DNA of 64,000 bases from Firmicutes bacterium OM04-13BH (GCA_003481745.1 QULP01000001.1:124001-188000); one strand, 5' to 3'. Shown: positions 45,298-54,649, numbered from the stretch's first letter. Notes: a model not told the origin generated them from the sequence alone. Translations and numbers: made by a program.

Positions 45298-45597
45298 ATG
45301 AAAAAGAAAGTCATTACCTTATTGGTTATTATTTTATTAATTGCCTTTATTCCATTATTTGCTTTAAAGGATGCTGAATTCGGCGGATCTGATGATGCCG
45401 GAAGCCAGGTTGTTGAAGAAGTCGACTCTTCTTTCCAGCCAATTGCAGAACCAATTTTAGAAAAAATGCTTGGACATGAACTTCCGGGTGAGGTAGAAAG
45501 TTTACTGTTCTGTGTACAGTCTTCTATCGGTGTCGGCGTCCTTGCTTTCTTCATGGGACGTTTTGTAGAGCGTAAAAAGCTTGGAAAGGGTGAATGA
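45298..45597 (+). CDS. cbiN: Cobalt transport protein CbiN
   Basis: 99 aa with two membrane helices and a short outer loop. FGGSDDAGSQVVEE and FQPIAEPILEKMLGHELPGEVESLLFCVQSSIG are split family motifs at about residues 27-80. Auxiliary subunit that acts with CbiM in Co2+ uptake. It starts 1 base after the cbiM stop with GGAGG inside cbiM. Confidence 0.93.
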   Translation: MKKKVITLLVIILLIAFIPLFALKDAEFGGSDDAGSQVVEEVDSSFQPIAEPILEKMLGHELPGEVESLLFCVQSSIGVGVLAFFMGRFVERKKLGKGE

Positions 45598-45629
45598 TTC
45601 TTTCGCCTGTCACAAGAAAGGAGTCTTGA

Positions 45630-46406
45630 ATGATTACAATTGATAAACTTTGTTATACTTCCAGACTCAGATATGAAAATGCCGCAGAAAAATTCGCTTT
45701 TGCCGTGATTACATTAATTATCTGTGCAATGAGTCGTTCCATGGTAATTGCAGGAATTGTTTTAGCAGTAACGGGGATTCTCACTGTATGGAAAGGTGGA
45801 ATCCCCCTTTTTCGCTATCTTCATTTCTTAAGTGTTCCACTGGCATTTTTATTTTTGAGTACACTGGCGATTCTTGTAAACGTGAAACAAAAACCACTCG
45901 ATTTATTTGCTATAAAAATCGGAAACTGGTACTTAACCGGAAGCACGTATGGCGCATTTTATGCCCTGCAATTAATCCTGACTGCACTTGCTGCTGTATC
46001 CTGCCTGTATTTCCTTTCTCTGAATACACCAATGCCTGATATTTTAATGGTACTTGATAAGCTTCACTGTCCAAAACTTTTAATTGAATTAATGCTTTTA
46101 ATTTATCGCTTTATCTTCGTGCTTTTAGACACTGCTTATCATATTTCTACTGCTCAGGACTGCCGACTCGGAAACTGCAACTATAAAACTTCGCTAAAAT
46201 CTTTTGCAGCAATGTGTTCTACCCTTATGGTGCGGGCAGTAAAACGTTCCAATGCCCTTTATAACTCCATGGAAACCCGTTGCTATGATGGCACGATTCG
46301 CATTTTAAATGAAAATCAACCACCAAAAAAACATGTAATTTTTTTGATTACACTTTTTGAACTGTTTCTTTTAATTCTTTTTATCTGGAGGAAATTTTTT
46401 GCATGA
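45630..46406 (+). CDS. cbiQ: ECF transporter transmembrane subunit CbiQ
   Basis: 258 aa, EcfT family. N-terminal helices are followed by LLIYRFIFVLLDTAYHISTAQDCRLG and the coupling-helix signature MVRAVKRSNALYNSMETRC (about 203-221) that contacts the ATPase. It links CbiMN to CbiO. The AAGAAAGGAG site precedes the ATG, and it overlaps cbiO by 4 bases. Confidence 0.93.
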   Translation: MITIDKLCYTSRLRYENAAEKFAFAVITLIICAMSRSMVIAGIVLAVTGILTVWKGGIPLFRYLHFLSVPLAFLFLSTLAILVNVKQKPLDLFAIKIGNWYLTGSTYGAFYALQLILTALAAVSCLYFLSLNTPMPDILMVLDKLHCPKLLIELMLLIYRFIFVLLDTAYHISTAQDCRLGNCNYKTSLKSFAAMCSTLMVRAVKRSNALYNSMETRCYDGTIRILNENQPPKKHVIFLITLFELFLLILFIWRKFFA

Positions 46407-47266
46407 ACAATAATGATATCATCTTAAAAGCAGATAATTTGTATTTTTCTTATGATGATGAAAAAACACACTCTTTAAATGGTCTTTCCCTGGAGATTCC
46501 AAGAGGCCAGAAAATTGCATTTATGGGTGCAAATGGTTCCGGGAAATCAACTTTTTTCCTCTGCTGTACCGGAATCCACAAACCAAGTTCGGGAACTCTT
46601 TATTATAACGGGGAACCTTATTCTTATGACCGTAAAGGGCTTCTAAAACTTCGAAGCAAAATCGGAATTGTTTTTCAGGACCCCGACAATCAGCTCTTTT
46701 CTGCGAGCGTATATCAGGAAATTTCCTTTGGAGTATTAAATCTCGGATACTCTGAGGAAGACGCCAAAAAAGCGGTTGAAGATGTAATCGCTGAGCTTGA
46801 AATTACACCATTTCGTCATAAACCTACTCATGCTTTAAGCGGGGGACAGAAAAAACAGGTTTCTATTGCTGATATTCTTGTGATGAAACCGGATATTATT
46901 ATTTTAGATGAACCTGCTGCTGCTCTTGATCCGAAACATACTACTATGGTAAATCAAATTGTAAATCGCATGACGAAAGCCGGAATTACTGTTTTCATGG
47001 CTACCCATGATGTCAACTACGCTTATGAATGGGCAGACCAGGTTATTTTATTTCATCAGGGAAAAGTTTTAATGCAAGGTGCACCGGAAGAAGTTTTTTC
47101 AAATCCTCGTGTGCTTGAAAAAACAAATTTGGAACCGCCCGCTGTGTTAGAACTGTTTCACAGTCTTTGTCAAAAACAAATTTTAAAGACAACTCTTCCG
47201 CTTCCAAAAAATTTAAAAACACTGGAAAAATATATTTCCGATACAAATATCAATACTACACAATAG
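46403..47266 (+). CDS. cbiO: Cobalt ECF transporter ATP-binding protein CbiO
   Basis: 287 aa ABC ATPase. Walker A GANGSGKSTF, Q-loop GIVFQDPDNQLFS, signature ALSGGQKKQVSIA, Walker B IIILDEPAAALDP and the switch histidine in MATHDVNYAY are all intact. It energises Co2+ uptake with CbiMNQ. ATGA overlap with cbiQ. Confidence 0.96.
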   Translation: MNNNDIILKADNLYFSYDDEKTHSLNGLSLEIPRGQKIAFMGANGSGKSTFFLCCTGIHKPSSGTLYYNGEPYSYDRKGLLKLRSKIGIVFQDPDNQLFSASVYQEISFGVLNLGYSEEDAKKAVEDVIAELEITPFRHKPTHALSGGQKKQVSIADILVMKPDIIILDEPAAALDPKHTTMVNQIVNRMTKAGITVFMATHDVNYAYEWADQVILFHQGKVLMQGAPEEVFSNPRVLEKTNLEPPAVLELFHSLCQKQILKTTLPLPKNLKTLEKYISDTNINTTQ

Positions 47267-47275
47267 GGAGGAACT

Positions 47276-48070
47276 ATGAAAACAAACGTAGAAAGAAAAA
47301 CCGCAATTCTTGCTGTCAGCTTTGGTACAAGCCACAATGACACAAGAGAAGTCACCATTGACGCTATTGAAGAAGCTTTAAAAAATGCATGTCCGAATGC
47401 TTCTTTATATCGTGCATGGACCAGTAAAATGATCATCAAAAAAGTAAATGCCAGAGACAATGTACACATTATGACTGTATCTGAGGCAATGGAACAGATG
47501 AAGCAGGATGGAATCACCAATGTCCTGGTACAGCCAACTCACGTTATCAATGGAATTGAAAATGATTTAATGAAAGAAGATGCGCTTGCCTATAAAGATT
47601 CTTTTGATTCCATTTCATTTGGTGCGCCACTTCTTACCTCTGAAGAAGATACCAGTAAAGTCATTGAAATTTTAGCCGATGAATTCTCCTGGCTGAATAA
47701 AAAACAGGCACTCGTCTTTATGGGACACGGCACAACTCATTTTTCAAATTCTATTTACGCTGCTCTGGATTATGCATTTAAGGATAAAGGACATCCAAAT
47801 ATCTTCCTTGCTACCGTAGAAGCCTATCCGTCAATTGACAGCTTAAAACGCCTTGTAGACGCTTATAAGCCAGAAGAAATCGTACTTGCTCCATTTATGA
47901 TTGTAGCCGGTGACCACGCAAAGAATGATATGGCAGGAGATGACCCTGATTCCTGGTATAATAAATTCAAAGCAGCCGGTTATAAAGTAACACCGATTTT
48001 AAAAGGACTCGGCGAATACCGCGGAATCCAAGAGTTGTTTGTAGAACATTTAAAAACCATTGAGAAATAA
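47276..48070 (+). CDS. cbiK: Sirohydrochlorin cobaltochelatase (anaerobic)
   Basis: 264 aa, chelatase II fold. It inserts Co2+ into sirohydrochlorin. The N-terminal AILAVSFGTSHNDTRE, VFMGHGTTHFSN (catalytic His) and FLATVEAYPSIDSL are family motifs. No signal peptide is seen, unlike some periplasmic CbiK proteins. It is last in the cobalt-uptake operon, so imported cobalt and its insertion share the B12 riboswitch. GGGAGGAAC precedes the ATG. Confidence 0.94.
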   Translation: MKTNVERKTAILAVSFGTSHNDTREVTIDAIEEALKNACPNASLYRAWTSKMIIKKVNARDNVHIMTVSEAMEQMKQDGITNVLVQPTHVINGIENDLMKEDALAYKDSFDSISFGAPLLTSEEDTSKVIEILADEFSWLNKKQALVFMGHGTTHFSNSIYAALDYAFKDKGHPNIFLATVEAYPSIDSLKRLVDAYKPEEIVLAPFMIVAGDHAKNDMAGDDPDSWYNKFKAAGYKVTPILKGLGEYRGIQELFVEHLKTIEK

Positions 48071-48074
48071 CAAA

Positions 48075-48114
48075 AATGAGCGAGTAGAGGATAATCAATC
48101 CTTTCTCACTCATT
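48075..48114 (+). terminator. Terminator between convergent cbiK and the zinc-ribbon gene
   Basis: AATGAG-C-GAG... with ...CACTCATT (48075-48080 and 48107-48114) and an inner GGAT/ATCC pair form an interrupted stem of about 15 bp, followed by CTTTTATT. It sits 4 bases past cbiK and 4 bases from the end of the convergent gene, and probably serves both. Confidence 0.75.
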
Positions 48115-48117
48115 CTT

Positions 48118-49251
48118 TTATTCATAAAATTCCACTTCTGAAATACAGTTGTCATTCCACTTTGCACCGGCATAACCTGCCTGAATGTAAAGGGAAACAA
48201 AAGATGCCTCTACCGGCTCATCAAAAGAAAGACAAAATGCTTTCTTTTCATCGGAGAATTCTACATCTTTCGCCTGATTGTCTCCCAAATTGATACTTAG
48301 CTTAGACGGTCTCGCATTTTTCTGCCACATCTCATCACTTCTCCAGTTTCCGAGATATAATACGATATAACGAATTTTATGTGTTCCATCTAAGCTGAGT
48401 TTGATTCCTGTTCCTTCGCCAAGTCCCTCTACACCTTCTTGCCAGGATGAAGTAATATCTCCATCTGCTGCACTCTTCGCACTGTAATCATAGTTGCCGG
48501 AACTTGCCATGGAACTCTGTTCCGCATTTGCAACTGTAAGTTTTGTATATTGACTAAAATCTATGCCCTCTTTGTCCACCATAACAAAATAGTCCTGTTT
48601 CTTTTGCTCTACTTCTTCTGGTTTCGCTTCCGGCTGTTGTTCCTGCTCTTCTGTTTTAGTCTCATTCTCTTTTTGCTCTGCTTCTTCTGCCTTATCCGGT
48701 TTCGTTGTCTCTTCTGTCTTCGCATTATCTGTTGAAACCGATGCCTGATTTTCCTGTTCCTGACTATTATCTGCCGTTGTCTTTGTCGCCTGCTCCTTCT
48801 CCATCTGTCTGACCGTCATCATTCCCCAGAGCACCCCAATCAAAAGACATACCATCAGGATACAGGCACAAATCAATCCCACCGGACTTTTCTTACCGGA
48901 CACTTCTTCGGTCTTTTTGCTTGTTGTTTTCTTTGTTTTTTTGTCTGCTTTTTTCGCTTCTGTCTTTCTTTTTGGCTTGGATTCTTCTTTTGGAATCTGC
49001 GGCATTTTCGCCGCCTCTTCCTGCTTATTTTCCTCTTTCGGACTTTCTTTGGTTTCTTCGACCTTTGACGCTTTCTCCGGTTGAATCTCTTTTGAAATTT
49101 CTAATTTTTCTTCCGGTTCAACTTTTGGTTCTCTGTCGTATTCATCCCAGATGTCATCATCGTCCATATACTCTTCAAATACTGCTTTTCCGCACTTTTG
49201 ACAAAATAAATCGGTATCATCGAGCTGATTTCCACATCGTTCGCACTTCAA
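48118..49251 (-). CDS. Zinc-ribbon membrane protein with NADase-type glycan-binding (discoidin-like) domain
   Basis: 377 aa from a TTG start with GGAGGTGAT upstream. The N-terminal zinc ribbon has two CxxC knuckles (CERCGNQ, CQKCGKA). Then follow an acidic/lysine-rich low-complexity stretch, one membrane helix at about 128-148 (VGLICACILMVCLLIGVLWG), a second Glu/Lys/Thr-rich linker, and an external beta-sandwich domain at about 245-377 with DGDITSSWQEG, IRYIVLYLGNW and RPSKLSINLGD. The layout places the last domain outside the cell, probably binding sugars. Composition of the linkers is unlike the neighbours. Function unknown. Confidence 0.78.
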   Translation of the reverse strand: MKCERCGNQLDDTDLFCQKCGKAVFEEYMDDDDIWDEYDREPKVEPEEKLEISKEIQPEKASKVEETKESPKEENKQEEAAKMPQIPKEESKPKRKTEAKKADKKTKKTTSKKTEEVSGKKSPVGLICACILMVCLLIGVLWGMMTVRQMEKEQATKTTADNSQEQENQASVSTDNAKTEETTKPDKAEEAEQKENETKTEEQEQQPEAKPEEVEQKKQDYFVMVDKEGIDFSQYTKLTVANAEQSSMASSGNYDYSAKSAADGDITSSWQEGVEGLGEGTGIKLSLDGTHKIRYIVLYLGNWRSDEMWQKNARPSKLSINLGDNQAKDVEFSDEKKAFCLSFDEPVEASFVSLYIQAGYAGAKWNDNCISEVEFYE

Positions 49252-49289
49252 GCCTTATCACCTCCGTATCTATTGCATCTACTCAGGTA

Positions 49290-49384
49290 AAGCAGACATT
49301 CGCAATCCGCTTCGCTACTTGCTCATGAACGCAGTCGCTTAGTGCTCTGCGCACTTGAAGCGGGGGAATGCTTATCTGCGTTCA
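49290..49384 (-). repeat. Structured intergenic repeat, copy C (diverged, about 95 bp)
   Basis: It shares the identical 29-base core (49298-49326) with copies A and B but differs elsewhere while keeping the pairings: arm a TGAACGCAG with CTGCGTTCA (49376-49384 and 49326-49334), arm b AAGC with GCTT (49290-49293 and 49370-49373), stem CGCTT/AAGCG (49336-49340, 49358-49362) topped by AGTGC/GCACT (49341-49345, 49351-49355) with the same two-base bulge. The two extra hairpins of A/B are missing. It begins 3 bases past the cbiC stop. No ORF. Confidence 0.8.
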
Positions 49385-49387
49385 AAT

Positions 49388-50038
49388 TTATTTCCAGTAA
49401 TCTCTTTCATTGTCAATCATATAAAGCAATGCATTGCAGATGCAGGCTGCAATATTGCTTCCACCTTTTCTTCCCTTTGCTACAATACAAGGGACATCTG
49501 TTTCCATAATCATCTCTTTTGACTGTACAACATTTACAAATCCAACCGGTACACCAATAATCAAATACGGCTGAATCTGTTTTTCCTGAATTAACTCATA
49601 CAGACGCACCAGCGCAGTCGGTGCATTCCCAATTGCAAAAATTACCGGTTTTCCAAGTTTTGCCGCTTTCTCCATGCTTGCTGCTGCTCTTGTGCTTCCT
49701 GCCGATTTTGCATTTTTTGCGACATCCTCATCCGACATAAAACAATACACCTCACCGCCAAATTTGGCAAGTGCTTTTTTATTAATTCCGGCTTTTACCA
49801 TCTGTGTATCAGTTACAATGCATGCCCCGTGTTTAATCGCCTCAATTGCCTTAGGAACCGCATCTTTGGAAAAATACAGATTATCCGCATAATCAAAATC
49901 CGCACTTGTATGAATACAACGTTTTACAATCAACTCTGTACCCGGCTGTAATTTTTTATCCCCTAATTCTTCGGTAATAATTTCAAAACTTCTTGTTTCA
50001 ATTTCTTTTGGTTTTACATTCTCCAGCTTTGTCTTCAC
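49388..50038 (-). CDS. cbiC: Cobalt-precorrin-8 methylmutase
   Basis: 216 aa. It moves the C11 methyl group to C12, giving cobyrinate. IKHGACIVTDTQMVKAGI, AIGNAPTALVRLYELI, IIGVPVGFVNVVQSKE and ARGRKGGSNIAA-like (KGRKGGSNIAACICNALL) motifs are characteristic. GTG start with AAGGGAT upstream. It is the last gene of the minus-strand cobalamin operon and stops 3 bases before repeat C. Confidence 0.95.
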   Translation of the reverse strand: MKTKLENVKPKEIETRSFEIITEELGDKKLQPGTELIVKRCIHTSADFDYADNLYFSKDAVPKAIEAIKHGACIVTDTQMVKAGINKKALAKFGGEVYCFMSDEDVAKNAKSAGSTRAAASMEKAAKLGKPVIFAIGNAPTALVRLYELIQEKQIQPYLIIGVPVGFVNVVQSKEMIMETDVPCIVAKGRKGGSNIAACICNALLYMIDNERDYWK

Positions 50039-50040
50039 AA

Positions 50041-51549
50041 TTAAATCCCTTCTTCTAATATCTTGTAAATTTTTTCCATGTCGAGGTATTCTCTTAAACC
50101 ATCCGCAAGCAGGTCATACTGTTTTTCTTTGTATTCGGCAAAATCTACCCCTGTCATTTCACTGACATCGAGTCCCTTTTTCTTTCCAATTGAAGTTACA
50201 ACTGCTTCTGCCACTTCTTCTTTGTCAAAGATTCCATGCACGTAAGAGCCATACACATTGTCTTTATACGTTCCGTCTGCTTTGGAATCCCCATTTACTT
50301 TATCTGTTATTGTGACAAGCGGTTTTGCATTCTCTTTTCTGGTACATTCTCCCATATGAATTTCATAACCTTCTAATTCAATCTGACTTAAAGCAGAAAG
50401 TGCACCGGTCACTTCCAAAAATCGACCTTCTACGCGAGTTCTGGTCTTTGCGCCTTTAAAGACGGTATCCATCGGAAGCAATCCCATTCCCTTTATCTTT
50501 CCACCGGATTCGACACCATCCGGGTCAAAAAGAGTTTCTCCTAACATCTGATAGCCGCCACAAACGCCAAAAATAATCTTATCTTCCCCTGCTTTCTTTA
50601 AAATCGCAGCTTCTAATCCATTCTGGCGCATCCATAAAAGGTCTTCCATTGTATTTTTAGAACCCGGAAGAATAATCATATCTGGATTTTTGAGTTCTTT
50701 TACCGTTCTGACATAACGTACTGAAACTCCGGGAATCACTTCAAGTGCATTAAAATCCGTAAAGTTTGAAATCCTCGGAAGGCGGATAACTGCAATATCA
50801 ATTAAATCCACTTCTCGATTTCCTTTTACGCGTTCTGCCAGACTATCCTCATCCTCAATATCTACATTTAAATACGGTGCAACTCCGACCACCGGAATTT
50901 TAGTCCGTTCTTCTAACATTTCCACTCCAGGGTCCAAAATACTTTTATCCCCTCTGAATTTATTGATAATCAGACCTTTTACCATATCCTGCTCATCTTC
51001 ATCAAGCAGCATCACTGTTCCGACAAGCTGTGCAAATACTCCGCCCCTGTCAATATCTCCAACTAAGAGCACCGGTGCTTTTGCCATCTTTGCCATTCCC
51101 ATATTGACAAAATCTTCCTGTTTTAAATTGATTTCTGCCGGACTTCCTGCTCCTTCAATCACAATGATATCATATTCGGATGCCAGTTTTTCATAGGCCT
51201 CTAAAATTTTCGGACGAAGATTTTTCTTAAATGCATAATAATCTTTCGCACTCATATTTCCAAGCACTTCTCCGTTTACAATGACCTGACTTCCCATGTT
51301 ATTGGTTGGTTTTAATAAAATCGGATTCATCAGCGCAGACGGTTTGATTCCTGCCGCTTCTGCCTGTATGACCTGGGCACGTCCCATTTCGAGACCCTCT
51401 TCTGTAATAAAAGAATTCAATGCCATATTTTGAGACTTAAATGGAGCAACTTTATATCCATCCTGTTTAAAAATACGGCATAACCCCGCTGTCAAAAGGC
51501 TTTTTCCTGCATTTGACATTGTCCCCTGTATCATAATCGCTTTTGCCAC
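50041..51549 (-). CDS. cbiP: Cobyric acid synthase
   Basis: 502 aa (CobQ/CbiP). Amidates side chains b, d, e and g of adenosylcobyrinate diamide. The N-terminal ATPase part has [19 protein letters not shown]. The glutaminase-like C-terminal half has [16 protein letters not shown] and [13 protein letters not shown] at 51549 after GGAG gives the family start MAKAIMIQG; the frame from 51570 lies within the preceding gene. It overlaps the aminotransferase gene by 19 bases. Confidence 0.94.
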   Translation of the reverse strand: MAKAIMIQGTMSNAGKSLLTAGLCRIFKQDGYKVAPFKSQNMALNSFITEEGLEMGRAQVIQAEAAGIKPSALMNPILLKPTNNMGSQVIVNGEVLGNMSAKDYYAFKKNLRPKILEAYEKLASEYDIIVIEGAGSPAEINLKQEDFVNMGMAKMAKAPVLLVGDIDRGGVFAQLVGTVMLLDEDEQDMVKGLIINKFRGDKSILDPGVEMLEERTKIPVVGVAPYLNVDIEDEDSLAERVKGNREVDLIDIAVIRLPRISNFTDFNALEVIPGVSVRYVRTVKELKNPDMIILPGSKNTMEDLLWMRQNGLEAAILKKAGEDKIIFGVCGGYQMLGETLFDPDGVESGGKIKGMGLLPMDTVFKGAKTRTRVEGRFLEVTGALSALSQIELEGYEIHMGECTRKENAKPLVTITDKVNGDSKADGTYKDNVYGSYVHGIFDKEEVAEAVVTSIGKKKGLDVSEMTGVDFAEYKEKQYDLLADGLREYLDMEKIYKILEEGI

Positions 51550-52598
51550 TTTTCTCCATCCTTTCTGCATGCTTTTAAAACTTCCAACAGTTTTTCATTT
51601 TCTTCTTGAAGCTTTACCGCCACACGATAATATCCTTTTTTTAATCCATAATAGTTACTGCAGTCCCGGATTAAAATTCCTTTTTCCAGACATTTTTCAT
51701 ACAAGCCTTCTTCCCCTTGAAAGAAAATATAATTTGCCTTTGAATCAAAGGTTTTATAACCAAGAAGCGTTAAATTTTTTATCAGTTTCTTTCTCTGTGC
51801 ATGCACATAAGCCATACTTCTCTTTACATACTCTTCTTCTTTTAATGCTGCAATCCCTGCTTTTTGTGCCACGGTAGAAACTGCCCACGGCTGCCCACAA
51901 TGCTGTATTTTTTCCAACAACCTTTGATTACTGCTCAAACCATATCCCAGTCTGACTCCTGCCATTGCATAACGCTTTGTAAAGGCTTTTAAAAGAAACA
52001 GATTCGGATATTCTTTCAGCATATCTTTTATTGTATGATTTTCAGGTTCTTCCACAAAATCAACAAAACACTCATCTAAAACAAACAGACTATTTTTTTC
52101 TTTACAGCGTTTTAAAACCTCTAAGATAAATTTTCTTTCTAAGAGTACTCCGGTTGGATTATTCGGATTACACAAAAATACGATATCTGTCTTTTCTGTA
52201 ATCCAGTCCAAAAGGGTTTCTTCCACACAAAAACCGTTTTCTTCTTTTAATTCATAATGTTTCACTTCGCAATTCACGATTTCTAATGCCTGTTCGTATT
52301 CTGCAAAAGTCGGTGCAAACAGCACTGCCTGTTTTGGTTTTGTACCCAACACCAGACGATAAATTAAATCCGCTGCTCCATTTCCACAGATAATCCACTC
52401 CGGTCGAACCTCTTCATAAACTCCAATTGCTTCTCTTAATTCCTGACAATCCGTATCCGGATAATGAAAGACTTCTTCCATTGCCTGTACGGCTGCTTCT
52501 TTTACGGACTTTGGAGTTCCAAATGGATTACAGTTCGCAGAAAAGTCAATCACATTTTTATTTCGATAGACATCTCCTCCATGTGTATGATAACTCAT
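51531..52598 (-). CDS. cobD: Threonine-phosphate decarboxylase-like aminotransferase (CobD)
   Basis: 355 aa PLP enzyme, class I/II fold. Family-like segments are [50 protein letters not shown] and [19 protein letters not shown] (with the PLP lysine). In cobalamin synthesis it makes (R)-1-aminopropan-2-ol phosphate from threonine phosphate. Histidinol-phosphate aminotransferases look similar, but position between cbiB and cbiP supports CobD. Confidence 0.9.
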   Translation of the reverse strand: MSYHTHGGDVYRNKNVIDFSANCNPFGTPKSVKEAAVQAMEEVFHYPDTDCQELREAIGVYEEVRPEWIICGNGAADLIYRLVLGTKPKQAVLFAPTFAEYEQALEIVNCEVKHYELKEENGFCVEETLLDWITEKTDIVFLCNPNNPTGVLLERKFILEVLKRCKEKNSLFVLDECFVDFVEEPENHTIKDMLKEYPNLFLLKAFTKRYAMAGVRLGYGLSSNQRLLEKIQHCGQPWAVSTVAQKAGIAALKEEEYVKRSMAYVHAQRKKLIKNLTLLGYKTFDSKANYIFFQGEEGLYEKCLEKGILIRDCSNYYGLKKGYYRVAVKLQEENEKLLEVLKACRKDGEKWQKRL

Positions 52599-52694
52599 TT
52601 TCTTTTCTCCATTCTACTACAATATATATACGCTCAAAGCCTTTTTTATAGATCGCTTTCAATCAAACATTCCTGAAATTCCGGCATACATTTT

Positions 52695-53663
52695 CTATAT
52701 CAGCTGTAAAAGAATCCGAATGACAGCAAATAAAATCACACTGATTGTTGCTGCCACATAAAGCATGCGGTTTGCAAGTATTATATCATCCGGCTTAATT
52801 TTGCGAATCGCATCTCCAATCGTTTTCTTTTCATATAATTTTCCAAAATAATAAGCATTTCCCGCAAGTGCCACATCTAATGCCCCTGCCATTACTGCCT
52901 CAGTCTGTGCAGAATTTGGACTGGCATGATTATACCGGTCTCTTTTAAAAATACGCCATGCATTTTTCCAGTCTAATCTGCATACAAAAGCTGCTAAGAT
53001 CATCAAAAAAGCAGAAATTCTTGCCGGAATAAAATTTGCGATATCATCTAATTTTGCCGCACACCAGCCAAAATGCAGATACTTGTCATTTTTATAAGCA
53101 ACCATGGAATCCATCGTGTTGATTCCCTTATATAAATACATCAAAACCGGACCACCCACTGCCATATAAAAAATCGGCGCAATAATTCCATCAGAAGTAT
53201 TTTCCGCAACAGTTTCTACGGTTGCCTTTGTGACTCCCTCTTTGTTCAGATTCTGTGTATCACGTCCAACAATCATTGAAACTGCCACTCTTGCTTCTTC
53301 GATTGTTCCATGTTCTAATTTTTCATAGACACGCATGCTCTCATCCTTTAAAGACTTTGTCGCAAGCATCTGATAACAGAAAAAAGAACCAAGCACTATA
53401 CCGACTGCGGTATGAATTTTAAATGCAAGAAATAACAAAACAAACGGAGCCAGACTGCTTTCCAGACAAATCAGAATCACTAAAACACATCCCGCCATTT
53501 TTTCTCCTGACGGGGTTTTTGGAAAACACTTACGCAGCCACTTTTCAAAAAAAGTGATACTGTTTCCAATAATTCTTACCGGGTGATACAGCCATCTCGG
53601 GTCTCCAATCAATAAATCCAGTAAAAATCCAATCACAAGCATTACCGCTGTCCACTTTATCAT
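52695..53663 (-). CDS. cbiB: Adenosylcobinamide-phosphate synthase
   Basis: 322 aa membrane protein. It attaches aminopropanol phosphate to adenosylcobyric acid. The N-terminal LLDLLIGDPRWLYHPVRIIG, the region IVGRDTQNLNKEGVTKATVETVAENTSDGIIAP (split across residues about 128-160) and NHASPNSAQTEAVMAGAL are diagnostic. AAGGAATAAG precedes the ATG. The 96-base gap to cobD holds nothing recognised. Confidence 0.95.
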   Translation of the reverse strand: MIKWTAVMLVIGFLLDLLIGDPRWLYHPVRIIGNSITFFEKWLRKCFPKTPSGEKMAGCVLVILICLESSLAPFVLLFLAFKIHTAVGIVLGSFFCYQMLATKSLKDESMRVYEKLEHGTIEEARVAVSMIVGRDTQNLNKEGVTKATVETVAENTSDGIIAPIFYMAVGGPVLMYLYKGINTMDSMVAYKNDKYLHFGWCAAKLDDIANFIPARISAFLMILAAFVCRLDWKNAWRIFKRDRYNHASPNSAQTEAVMAGALDVALAGNAYYFGKLYEKKTIGDAIRKIKPDDIILANRMLYVAATISVILFAVIRILLQLI

Positions 53664-53667
53664 TTTC

Positions 53668-54270
53668 TTATTCCTTCCCGTTTATTTCTTTGATTACGGT
53701 TACTTTACGGGTATTTTCCCATTCTTCTTTGGTAACTTCAACTAAAAATCCCTCTGCATTTTTGACTTGCCAGCAAAAATAATCTTTTTCTTTTGTCGCA
53801 AGGGAACTTAAAACACTCATAATTGTGCCTCCATGCACAACAAATGCTGCTTCGTTTATTTCTTCTTTTAAGCATTGCTCAATACAACGCTTAAAGCCGG
53901 TTGTGCTTCGTTTTCTAAAACTTTCCTGACTCTCTCCATTCGGAAATGGAAGTGTTCCATTGCTGTCAATCCATGCCTGATACGCTTTACTTTGACTTAA
54001 TTCCTGATAATTTTTGTTCTCAAACTCACCAAAGTCACATTCTCTTAAACTTTCCTCTATCTGTATTTGTGTATCCGGAAACAATAATTGTGCCGTTTCG
54101 ATGCAGCGCTTCATCGGGCTTGCAATGACTTTTTCTACCTTCGGATAATGCTTTTCTTTGAGCAGTTCATATCCTGCCTTACAAAGTGGTTCATCTGTTT
54201 TTGCTCCAATATAGCGTTTTTCCAGATTTCCTTTTGTAATGGAATGGCGAATCAGATAAAATTTACTCAT
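53668..54270 (-). CDS. cobC: Histidine phosphatase, probable alpha-ribazole phosphatase
   Basis: 200 aa. Histidine phosphatase fold with the N-terminal LIRHSITKGNLEKRYIG (phosphohistidine His8), CDFGEFENKNYQEL and FVVHGGTIMSVL (second His). In the cobalamin operon it should remove the phosphate from alpha-ribazole phosphate or adenosylcobalamin phosphate. The RHG of most members is RHS here. It overlaps the next gene upstream by 8 bases. Confidence 0.85.
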   Translation of the reverse strand: MSKFYLIRHSITKGNLEKRYIGAKTDEPLCKAGYELLKEKHYPKVEKVIASPMKRCIETAQLLFPDTQIQIEESLRECDFGEFENKNYQELSQSKAYQAWIDSNGTLPFPNGESQESFRKRSTTGFKRCIEQCLKEEINEAAFVVHGGTIMSVLSSLATKEKDYFCWQVKNAEGFLVEVTKEEWENTRKVTVIKEINGKE

Positions 54271-54649
54271 CTTTTAATACACACTCCATTCCACAGATAA
54301 TCCGCACTACACTTTTACTCTTCTTTGCCAGTCTGGTACAGACTCTTCCGGTTGTTTCCCGATATTCTCTGTCAAATTTGTCAATCGGAACAACTCCATA
54401 TCCCAGTTCGTTGGAAATCAGAATAATATCTGGATTTTTATCTATCAGCTCTTCTTCCAGACTCTCTAACTTTTTCCCTTCTTTTAACCTTTCTTTTACC
54501 CATTCATGAAAATGATACAGGCACGGAGTGTCAAAAATTTCTTCGTAAGACGCTGCACTTCCGTCTGTCATTTTTTCATTTGGAAGCTGATATTTTTCTG
54601 CCACATAAGCTTTCTTTCCCTGAAAAGCCCCGCCTATTACCAGTCTCAT
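54263..54649 (-). CDS. Short CobU-like protein
   Basis: 128 aa. The N-terminal MRLVIGGAFQGKKAYVAEKY resembles the CobU P-loop but has GKK instead of GKS. The C-terminal ISNELGYGVVPIDKFDREYRETTGRV resembles the end of adenosylcobinamide kinases. The middle of a full-length CobU (about 180 aa, as at 55437-55994) is condensed. It lies between cobC and cobS, so a role in the nucleotide loop is likely, but kinase and guanylyltransferase activity are uncertain. It may be a specialised or degenerating paralog. Confidence 0.72.
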   Translation of the reverse strand: MRLVIGGAFQGKKAYVAEKYQLPNEKMTDGSAASYEEIFDTPCLYHFHEWVKERLKEGKKLESLEEELIDKNPDIILISNELGYGVVPIDKFDREYRETTGRVCTRLAKKSKSVVRIICGMECVLKDE

